From assembly GCA_013824115.1 (NCBI GenBank), contig PNNG01000020.1, positions 1 to 33,390 on the forward strand: a DNA stretch of 33,390 bases, written 5' to 3'. The notes beneath the pieces were generated by a model. The model worked only from the letters and a program-made list of their open reading frames with translations. It was not told the origin of the DNA and did not search any database. Below are positions 22,186 through 29,252 of the stretch, in pieces. Each line of letters begins with the position of its first letter. The first letter of the stretch is position 1. The translations under genes were made by a program, and so were the position numbers. The DNA comes from Sphingobacteriaceae bacterium. Lineage in GTDB: Bacteria > Bacteroidota > Bacteroidia > UBA7662.

Positions 22186-24360
22186 CTAACGCAACAACCT
22201 AAGCGAGCCGCTGCTTAGGCGAGTTTCCCCCACATCAAAGCGAAAAAAAGCCACGTATTGATAGGTGCCCTGCTCGGCGGGTTCACCCTGGTAACTGCCG
22301 TTCCAACCTTGCTCGGGCTGGTTGGTTCTGTAAACCTCTTGTCCCCAACGGTTGTACACCAAAAACTCATAAAATTGAGGCACACAACCCAGCACAGGTT
22401 TGAATACATCGTTGATACCATCGCCTTGGGGGGTGAAAGCGTTGGCTACAAAAAATGTACATCGACTGAGGTTGCAGTCTTTGCGCACAAAACTTCCTTC
22501 CAATGTATCGATGTCGCAATTGCGGCTGTACAGCACGGCTGTAAAATTGTAGGTGCCAGCCAAAGGTACGCTCGGTTCAAAGGCCTGGTTACCGGGGAGC
22601 AACAACTCGTTGCCATTGAAGATCCAACGTACCGAATCGGCCGTGGTGCCGCGTAGGTTAATGGCCAAAGGCTCGTCGATGCAACTTTCGGGAACGTTGA
22701 TGGCATAACTGCAGCAATTGCCTACTTGGATGGTTCGGCACAATTGCCTGGTGGCTTGTCCGGGTTCGGCATAATCAATACAAATGCGGTAGGTGCCCGG
22801 ATCACTGAACCGGTGACTTACCAAACTATTCGCAGCAAAGGTGCTAAGGGTGTCGTTGCCGCTGGCGGGATCGTTGAATTGCCAGAAAAAACGTGTTGCA
22901 CTGCTGTTCCCCACGGCCCTGAATTGCAGGGGCTGACTCAAATTGCAGCTGTCGCCCAGCAGCTCTATCCGCTCCAGGCCGGTTTGTCCGCAACGGATGA
23001 TGGTAACATTCAGCCGCAAAGTGTCGGGTTGTCCGCAATCTTTGTCGAGCAGGGCGGTGATGAGGTAATTGCCCGGGCCGCTGAAATTGTGGTTCAAACG
23101 AAAGCCAGTGCGCTGGTTGCTAGCGCCGCTGGTTGGGTCTCCAAAGTTCCAGCGCACTTGGTTGATTTTGGTGGTATCGCGCAGTTGCACCCTGCTCCCA
23201 TTCTCAAAGCAAGTGTCTGTGAGCAAAATGGCATTATTGCTTGTGATGGGCGCATCACCTGCCCGGTAAACCCAGCCTGGCAAGCCATAACCACCCCCGC
23301 CACTGCCGGGTACGGCGTTTAACTGGTAGTTGCTTGCTGTTCCGAGGTTATCGGGACATTCAAAGCGGTCAACGCCGCCCCCGCTGGCTACATACAGGCG
23401 GTGATCGGGCCCCAGTTGCAAAGTGGCGGGCTGTGCGAAGGGCTGATTGGCGACTACCACCGCGCTTGTGGCTATGGTGGCGAGGTTGCCCGAACTTAAA
23501 TTGTATTGCACTACATCATCGAGATTGGAGGCGTACAATCGAGAACCGTTGGGTGAAAATTCGATACCGTAGATAAAACCACCTCCCGGAATAAAATCCC
23601 ATCGACGAAAATTGCTGACCTGTCCGGTTGCCCAATTAAAATCGAAAAGCTCAATATCGCCTTCAAAAAAGTTACCCATGGCCAACTGGGTAAACTGTTT
23701 GTTGATTTTGAGGTGCCCCGCACCATTGCCATGTCCATTGCCCAAAGTAGAAAAAACAGCCGCATTTGAAACACCCGCTGCATTCACCAAAAATGAGGCG
23801 AAGGTGCTGGGCGGCACATGGGTTACTACCCACAGGCTATTGCCATTGGCATGGGGTGCAATTTGGAGCTTTTCGCTGTTGGTATTGAGCATCAATACGT
23901 TTTTCGATCCGGCAACAACGCCTCCTAAACCTCCTGCCAAACTTATGTCTACGAGTGAGTAGCGTAGCCCATTGTTCGACGACTGCTCGTCGATGGTAAA
24001 AATGTAGTACTGCTGCGGGTTTCCGGGGCGCGGACAAATCATGGCGGCCGTGGTAGAACTGAGCATCATCGCTGTTCCGCCAGTGAGTCCGTTCCCATTC
24101 AGCATTACTTGGTTGTTGCGGTTCCAAACTGTAACACCATCGGTGTAAAAAAGCAGCTGTCCTGTTAAGGGATCGGCCACCGATGCACTTCCTTCACCCG
24201 TACTCAGTGCTGCACCTGGGACTGCCACGGGTACCGTTCCATTAAAGTCGATACCTCCGCCTCCGTTACCAAAGCGCCATTGGTTGTTCAAACGCTGCGC
24301 GTTTGCCTGACTTGTAAGCGCAGAAATGAAGATTAAACACAGATAGAATCGGATTTGCAT
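22186..24360 (-). CDS. T9SS type B cargo protein with PKD-like domains (paralog 1)
   Basis: The 724-residue secreted protein has a signal peptide (MQIRFYLCLIFISALTSQANA) and an N-terminal beta-propeller-like region (about 22-370; starts RLNNQWRFGN, then GQLLFYTDGVTVWNRNNQVM). Three PKD-like domains follow: the first carries RWNFGDPTSGASNQ, the second FWQFNDPASGNDTLS and the third RWIFNGNE. The C-terminal CHU_C / T9SS type B sorting domain includes ANAFTPQGDGINDVFKP, YNRWGQEVYRT and WNGSYQGEPAEQGTYQY. Such proteins cross the outer membrane via T9SS and are released or kept on the surface. The ATG at 24360 gives the better signal peptide than 24390. It is the most diverged of three paralogs here, with more GC-rich sequence than the other two. 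Confidence 0.9.
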   Translation of the reverse strand: MQIRFYLCLIFISALTSQANAQRLNNQWRFGNGGGGIDFNGTVPVAVPGAALSTGEGSASVADPLTGQLLFYTDGVTVWNRNNQVMLNGNGLTGGTAMMLSSTTAAMICPRPGNPQQYYIFTIDEQSSNNGLRYSLVDISLAGGLGGVVAGSKNVLMLNTNSEKLQIAPHANGNSLWVVTHVPPSTFASFLVNAAGVSNAAVFSTLGNGHGNGAGHLKINKQFTQLAMGNFFEGDIELFDFNWATGQVSNFRRWDFIPGGGFIYGIEFSPNGSRLYASNLDDVVQYNLSSGNLATIATSAVVVANQPFAQPATLQLGPDHRLYVASGGGVDRFECPDNLGTASNYQLNAVPGSGGGGYGLPGWVYRAGDAPITSNNAILLTDTCFENGSRVQLRDTTKINQVRWNFGDPTSGASNQRTGFRLNHNFSGPGNYLITALLDKDCGQPDTLRLNVTIIRCGQTGLERIELLGDSCNLSQPLQFRAVGNSSATRFFWQFNDPASGNDTLSTFAANSLVSHRFSDPGTYRICIDYAEPGQATRQLCRTIQVGNCCSYAINVPESCIDEPLAINLRGTTADSVRWIFNGNELLLPGNQAFEPSVPLAGTYNFTAVLYSRNCDIDTLEGSFVRKDCNLSRCTFFVANAFTPQGDGINDVFKPVLGCVPQFYEFLVYNRWGQEVYRTNQPEQGWNGSYQGEPAEQGTYQYVAFFRFDVGETRLSSGSLRLLR

Positions 24361-24390
24361 TTGCCACATACGAGCAATAACCATTTGCAC

Positions 24391-24671
24391 CAGCGTTCGT
24401 TACAAAGAAGATAAAATTTAACATTTGGAAAGTGACAGCTGAAATGTGACCAGTTACAAATGGGGGACTGGCAACGTAAGCTATCAGGTGCAAGCTGAGT
24501 TTTCGGTGGATGCCAGAAGTACAGAAGTATTTGGTGAGTGTTCTTCATCGTTAGGTTGACTCTCGATTAGGATGCACCTAGCCGCGGCAATCCGCTAAAT
24601 GAATTTCATGGCGTTCCATGGTGATAGACAAAGGCGAGGGGCGACCAGCAATGCGATGCCGGCTAGCAAGA
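24391..24671. other. Intergenic region upstream of paralog 1
   Basis: No gene was seen. It contains the TGTGACCAGTTACA dyad at 24445-24458, which may be a regulatory site for the leftward cargo gene. There is no exact TAnnTTTG element between the dyad and the start. Further right, the sequence merges into the DUF5916 tail relic at 24672-24771. Confidence 0.5.
24445..24458. promoter_or_regulatory. TGTGACCAGTTACA dyad upstream of paralog 1
   Basis: TGTGAC and GTTACA are inverted with two bases between and one mismatch. As TGTGA-N4-TTACA it has FNR-like spacing. It lies 85 bp upstream of the paralog 1 ATG. On the opposite strand it shares TGTAAC and GTCACATTTCAG with the site before the DUF2892 gene, apart from a shorter spacer. 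Confidence 0.4.
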
Positions 24672-24771
24672 TTATACTACCCAGTGCCAAATCATTTACC
24701 AAGGATAGCGCCACGATTGTGGCTGACCCTGCTCACTTGGGTATTTTTATTCGTGTTTTCTGAAGGGCAAC
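24672..24771 (-). pseudogene. Decayed 3' end of a DUF5916 gene (older relic)
   Basis: Read leftward, about 80 bases ending in a TAA at 24672-24674 align closely with the last codons of the intact DUF5916 gene (the W-D-T-Q-T-G to G-K-L-I-W-R-W-V-V stop region): ATACCCAA, GGCGC.ATC.T.GG.AAA and TGATTTGGC.CTGGGT.GT.TAA are shared. One base is lost before the TGATTTGGC block, so the frame is broken. It begins right after the stop of paralog 2. No start or upstream part of the gene remains. Confidence 0.7.
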
Positions 24772-26958
24772 TTAGCGTAATAAAATCAAGGAACCGCTGC
24801 TTAACCGGGTTTCGCCAAGGGCAAGTCGGAAATAAAGGACGTATTGGTAGGCACCCTGCGCAGCCGGTTGGCCATTGAATTGTCCGTTCCACGCGGCATC
24901 GGGATTGGTCGTTCGAAATACTTCCTGGCCCCAACGGTTGTAAAGCCGCAGGTCATAAAATTCGGTTGAACAGCTGAGCACGGGTTTGAAACCATCATTA
25001 GTGCCATCGCCTTGTGGGGTAAAAGCAGTGGGCGCAAACAACCTACAGTGGTCTAAAGCACAGTCTTTGCGCACAAAATTTCCTTCCAAGGTATCGATGT
25101 CGCAATTGCTGCTGTACACCACGGCCACCAAGGTGTAATTACCTGCTACAGGTACATTGGGCTCAAAGGGCACATTGCCGGCAAGCAGTGTATCGGTTCT
25201 GTTGAAAATCCAACGCACCGAATCGGCCGCGGTGCCGCGTAGGTTAATGGCCAAAGGCTCGTCGATGCAACTTTCGGGCACGATGATGGCATAACTGCAA
25301 CAGTTACCTACTTGTATGGTTCGGCACAATTGCCGGGTTGCTTGTCCGGGTTCAGCATAGTCTACACAAATGCGGTAAGTGCCCCGCCCGCTGAACTGGT
25401 GGCTCACCAGGCTGTTGGCCGCCGTGGTGCTGAGGGTGTCGCTGCTGCTTGCTGGATCGTTAAATTGCCAAAAGAAGCGAGTGGCACTGCTGTTTCCTAC
25501 CGCCCTGAACTGCAGGGGCCGACTCAAATCGCAACTATCGCCTAAGAGTTCTATCCTAGTCAAGCCATTTTGTCCGCAGCGAATGATGGTTACGTTCAGC
25601 CGCAAAGTATCAGGCGGGCCGCAATTTTTATCGAGCAAAGCAGTGATGATATAGTTGCCCGGCGTACTGAAATTGTGGCTCAGGCTAAAGCCAATGCGCT
25701 GGTTGCTGGCACCGCTGGCCGGATCGCCGAAGTTCCAGCGTACCTGGTTGATCTTTGATGTATCACGTAATTCAACCCGGCTGCCGTTTTCAAAACAGGT
25801 ATCGGTCAATACAATGACATTGTTGCCCGTGAGCGGCAAATCACCGGCTTGGTAAACCCAGTTGTGTAATCCATAACCCCCACCACCTGCCCCTGGAATA
25901 GGGTTGTTTACATAGTTGCTAGCCGGGCCCAAGGCATTGGGACAGTCGATGCGATCTGTTACATTGGTATTTGTTGCAACGTAAATCCTGTGATCGGGGC
26001 CTAGCTGTAAGCTGGCCAGTTGGGTAAAGGCATTGCCTCCTACCAATGTGCCACTTGCCCCAATGGCAGCGAGGTTTCCGGCTTGGAGGTTGTATTGATA
26101 AACGTTGGCTAAATTGCTGGCGTACAACTTTGTGCCGTCGGGAGAAAATTCAAGTCCATAAGCCAAGAATGGCGGGCCAAATACAAAGTCCCACCTTCGG
26201 AAATTGCTTACTAACCCTGTGCTGCGGTTGAAATCAAACAGTTCTATGTCCTCTTCTGAAAGATTTCCCATAGCGAGTTGTGTAAATTGCCTATTGATTT
26301 TGAGGTACCCTGATCCAAAATTAGAGTTACCCAAAGTAGACAATACAGGCGTAGCGGCTACCCCAGTTGCATCTACCAAAAAGGCCGCGAAAATATTGGG
26401 GAAGGTATGGGTAAGCACCCACAAGCTATTGCCGTTGCTGTGTGGAATGATTTGTAGTTTTTCGGCATCTGCTTGGAAAAGAAAAATATTTTTTTGACCT
26501 GCCACGATGCCACCTAATCCACCCGCCAAACTCATATCCACCAAAGAAAACCGCAAGCCAAGGGCATTGACTGAAAAAATTTCGTCGATTGTAAAAATAT
26601 AGTATTGCGTGCTACTGCCTGGTCGTGGGCAAATCATGGCAGCAGTGGTGGAACTTAGGCTATTTGGATCACCGCCAGCGAGCCCATTGCCATTGAGCAT
26701 CACTTGGTTGTTCCGATTCCAAACAGTTACGCCATTTGTATAGAACAGCAATTGACCGGTTACAGGATCAGAAACTGCGGTTTGTCCTTCACCGGATGTG
26801 GTGGCTGCACCAGGGGCGCCTATGGGTACTGCTCCGTTAAAATCGATTCCACCACTGTTGCCAAAACGCCACTGGTTGTTTAATCGCTGTGCGTTTGTTA
26901 CATCGGTTAGCGTAAATAGCAGGATGCAAAACAATGATAATCGGTAACCATTTACCAT
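24772..26958 (-). CDS. T9SS type B cargo protein with PKD-like domains (paralog 2)
   Basis: The 728-residue paralog has a signal peptide (about 1-23, ending TNAQ), an N-terminal propeller-like region (24-375), PKD-like domains at about 380-462, 470-553 and 560-634, and a CHU_C sorting domain (640-728, with FTPQGDGTNDGFKP and YNRWGQEVFRT). Key PKD positions read RWNFGDPASGASNQ and FWQFNDPASSSDTLS. It is very similar to paralog 3 in the N-terminal half and to paralog 1 through the PKD domains. The CHU_C sequence is distinct from both. Upstream 31 bases match those before paralog 3. It sits between two DUF5916 tail relics. Substrate or binding target is unknown. Confidence 0.9.
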   Translation of the reverse strand: MVNGYRLSLFCILLFTLTDVTNAQRLNNQWRFGNSGGIDFNGAVPIGAPGAATTSGEGQTAVSDPVTGQLLFYTNGVTVWNRNNQVMLNGNGLAGGDPNSLSSTTAAMICPRPGSSTQYYIFTIDEIFSVNALGLRFSLVDMSLAGGLGGIVAGQKNIFLFQADAEKLQIIPHSNGNSLWVLTHTFPNIFAAFLVDATGVAATPVLSTLGNSNFGSGYLKINRQFTQLAMGNLSEEDIELFDFNRSTGLVSNFRRWDFVFGPPFLAYGLEFSPDGTKLYASNLANVYQYNLQAGNLAAIGASGTLVGGNAFTQLASLQLGPDHRIYVATNTNVTDRIDCPNALGPASNYVNNPIPGAGGGGYGLHNWVYQAGDLPLTGNNVIVLTDTCFENGSRVELRDTSKINQVRWNFGDPASGASNQRIGFSLSHNFSTPGNYIITALLDKNCGPPDTLRLNVTIIRCGQNGLTRIELLGDSCDLSRPLQFRAVGNSSATRFFWQFNDPASSSDTLSTTAANSLVSHQFSGRGTYRICVDYAEPGQATRQLCRTIQVGNCCSYAIIVPESCIDEPLAINLRGTAADSVRWIFNRTDTLLAGNVPFEPNVPVAGNYTLVAVVYSSNCDIDTLEGNFVRKDCALDHCRLFAPTAFTPQGDGTNDGFKPVLSCSTEFYDLRLYNRWGQEVFRTTNPDAAWNGQFNGQPAAQGAYQYVLYFRLALGETRLSSGSLILLR

Positions 26959-26989
26959 TCAGGTAGAACTGCGGACTTGATCTGTGTTC
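26959..26989 (-). repeat. Conserved 5' flank shared with paralog 3 (copy A)
   Basis: The 31 bases directly upstream of the paralog 2 start match those upstream of paralog 3 (29108-29138) at 28 of 31 positions. Similarity then stops: beyond copy A the sequence runs into the DUF5916 relic. The conserved leader suggests shared ancestry and possibly shared translation control. Confidence 0.6.
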
Positions 26990-27005
26990 TCTAGCAAGTT
27001 ACAAA

Positions 27006-27178
27006 TTAAACCACAAAACGCCAAATAAGTTTGCCGAGCACGGTATCGCGTTTAGGGTCGAGGGCGCCGGTTTGGGTGTCGTATACTTGGTTAACGATGA
27101 GGAAGAAGTCGGTGCCAATTTTGGGGATGAACTGCAGCCGGAAGTTGAGTTTGAATTCGTTTTGGTACAGGTGGGAGA
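27006..27178 (-). pseudogene. Truncated 3' end of a second DUF5916 gene
   Basis: An open frame of 55 codons ending in TAA at 27006-27008 encodes a C-terminus almost identical in pattern to the intact DUF5916 protein at 29253. Over the last 52 residues, 41 are the same by direct comparison, including FRLQFIP.IGTDFF.IVNQV and LGKLIWR. It has no start codon, and its 5' end abuts the stop codon of paralog 3 (27179). It is therefore the remaining tail of a paralogous gene. With about 21% residue difference it is not a fresh copy of the neighbour, and the intact frame suggests recent truncation or lingering selection. Confidence 0.88.
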
Positions 27179-29107
27179 TTAACGCAGCAACTTGAATGAT
27201 CCACTTTTGAGCTGGGTTTCTCCCGCATCGAATCTGAAAAATGCCAGGTATTGGTAGGTGCCTGGTTCACAAAGTTCACCCCTGAATCTGCCATCCCAGC
27301 CTTGTTCAGGTAGATTGGTTCTGAAAAGCTCTTGGCCCCAGCGGTTGTAAACAAAAAACTCATAGAACTGGGGAACGCACGCTAACATAGGTTTGAATGT
27401 ATCGTTAATACCATCGCCTTGCGGAGTAAATACGTTGGCTGCAAAAAAAGTACAACGGCTCAGGTTGCAGTCTTTGCGCACAAAACTGCCTTCCAAAGTA
27501 TCAATGTCGCAATTGCTGTTGAACACCACGGCTGTAAAACTGTAGTTGCCAGCTATGGGTATATTTGGCTCAAAGGCCACATTTCCAGGGAGTAACGTTT
27601 CATTTCCACCGAAAATCCAACGCACCGAATCGGCCACTGTGCCGCGTAGGTTGATAGCAAAAGGTTCTTCGAGACAGCTGTCGGTAATGGCAACAGAATA
27701 ACGACAGCAATTGCCTAATAAAAAGGTTTGACACAATTGCTGCGGCACTTGTCCGGGTGCGGCATAGTCGATACAAATGCGGTAGGTGCCTGGGCCGCTA
27801 AAACGGTGGCTCACTACACTATCGGCTGCGCTGGTGCTGAGGGTGTCGCTGCTGCTTGTTGGATCGTTGAACTGCCAGAAATAGCGGGTGGCAGTGCTAT
27901 TTCCTACAGCCCTGAATTGGAGGGGCTGGCTCAGATCGCAGCTGTCGCCCAGCAGCTCTATACGCTCTAATTCCGAAAAAGGCAAATCTCCGGCTCGATA
28001 AACCCAGTTGTGAAGTCCCAATCCTCCACCGCCTGCATTGGGAATTGGGTTGGTCACAAAATTACAAGCGTTGCCCAAGGCATTGGGAAAGTTGATACGG
28101 TCTGTTACAGTGGAGCTTGTTCCGACGTAAATTTTATCATCTGGACCTAGTTGTAAACAGGTTGGAAAGTTCCCCCCTAATAAAGTTCCGCCTAGTAAGG
28201 TGGCACTGGCTGCAATAGCTGCTAGGTTTCCGGCTTGGAGGTTGTATTGATAAACGTTAAATAAATTACTGACATACAACTTTGTGCCGTCAGGAGAAAA
28301 TTCAAAGCCATACAATGCTGATGATTGTGGTTCAACTAAATAGGCCCACCTGCGGAAATTGCTAACCAATCCTGTGCTACGGTCAAAGTCAAACATTTCT
28401 ATATCTTCTTCCAAATTATTTCCCATAGCGAGTTGTGTGAATTGTCTATTCACTTTTAGGAATCCGGTTCCAGAGAGTGGATTGCCCAAAGTCGACAATA
28501 CAGGCACCGTCGTCACTCCTGTTGCATCTACCAAAAAGGCTGCGAAAATATTTGGGAAGGTATGGGTAAGCACCCACAAGCTAATGCCATTGCTGTGTGG
28601 AATGATTTGAAGTTTTTCATTATTGGCTTGGAAAAGAAAGATGTTTTTTTGACCCGCAACGATACCACCTAATCCGCCCGCCAAACTCATATCCACCAAG
28701 GAATACTTTAAACCGCGACTTGATATCTCCTCATCGATGGTAAAAATGTAGTACTGCGTGGTGCTGCCTGGCCGTGGGCAAATGACGGCAGCAGTGGTGG
28801 AACTAAAGCTATTTGGTCTACCGCCATCGAGATTGTCGCCATTGAGCATCACCTGGTTGTTTCGATTCCAAACGGTAACGCCATTTGTGTAAAACAATAA
28901 TTGTCCACTTGTTGGATCCGATACTGCCGTGTGTCCTTCGCCTGGGGTGATTGCTGAACCCGGAGCAGCTACGGGTACTGCTCCATTAAAATCTAAACCG
29001 CCACTGTCGCCAAAACGCCACTGGTTGTTTAATCGCTGTGCGTTTGTTACATCGATTAGTGTTAATAGCAAGAGGCAACATAGTAATAATCGGTAACCAA
29101 TGGGCAT
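27179..29107 (-). CDS. T9SS type B cargo protein, domain-deleted mosaic (paralog 3)
   Basis: The 642-residue paralog has a signal peptide (about 1-23) and a propeller-like N-terminal half nearly identical to paralog 2. The first PKD-like domain of the other paralogs is missing: the sequence jumps from RAGDLPF straight to SELERIELLGDSC, an in-frame loss of about 88 residues. After the junction it follows paralog 1 more closely (LERIELLGDSC, LSQPLQ, NLSRCTFF and a CHU_C domain with FTPQGDGINDTFKP and YNRWGQELFRT). The gene thus looks like a chimera produced by recombination. It remains open from start to stop, with signal and sorting domain intact, so it may be functional. Confidence 0.9.
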   Translation of the reverse strand: MPIGYRLLLCCLLLLTLIDVTNAQRLNNQWRFGDSGGLDFNGAVPVAAPGSAITPGEGHTAVSDPTSGQLLFYTNGVTVWNRNNQVMLNGDNLDGGRPNSFSSTTAAVICPRPGSTTQYYIFTIDEEISSRGLKYSLVDMSLAGGLGGIVAGQKNIFLFQANNEKLQIIPHSNGISLWVLTHTFPNIFAAFLVDATGVTTVPVLSTLGNPLSGTGFLKVNRQFTQLAMGNNLEEDIEMFDFDRSTGLVSNFRRWAYLVEPQSSALYGFEFSPDGTKLYVSNLFNVYQYNLQAGNLAAIAASATLLGGTLLGGNFPTCLQLGPDDKIYVGTSSTVTDRINFPNALGNACNFVTNPIPNAGGGGLGLHNWVYRAGDLPFSELERIELLGDSCDLSQPLQFRAVGNSTATRYFWQFNDPTSSSDTLSTSAADSVVSHRFSGPGTYRICIDYAAPGQVPQQLCQTFLLGNCCRYSVAITDSCLEEPFAINLRGTVADSVRWIFGGNETLLPGNVAFEPNIPIAGNYSFTAVVFNSNCDIDTLEGSFVRKDCNLSRCTFFAANVFTPQGDGINDTFKPMLACVPQFYEFFVYNRWGQELFRTNLPEQGWDGRFRGELCEPGTYQYLAFFRFDAGETQLKSGSFKLLR

Positions 29108-29138
29108 TCAGGTAGAACTGAGGACTTGACCTATGTTC
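29108..29138 (-). repeat. Conserved 5' flank shared with paralog 2 (copy B)
   Basis: This is the partner of 26959-26989 (28 of 31 bases). The following 114 bp to the DUF5916 stop (29139-29252) show no gene and no clear hairpin terminator. Confidence 0.6.
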
Positions 29139-29252
29139 GGAAGCGAAGCTATTAAAAAAGAGCATAGGGTGTATGGGTTGTTGATGTAGTAGTCGAAAAC
29201 TGAAGCTGGTATGCTAAAATTTTATTGCCGTTCATGGCATTTTGACGTGTAT

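Noticed and set aside
22186-29107. Possible CRISPR or satellite array suggested by repeated sequence
   Set aside because: The repeats are gene-length paralogs with intact reading frames, not short spaced repeats.
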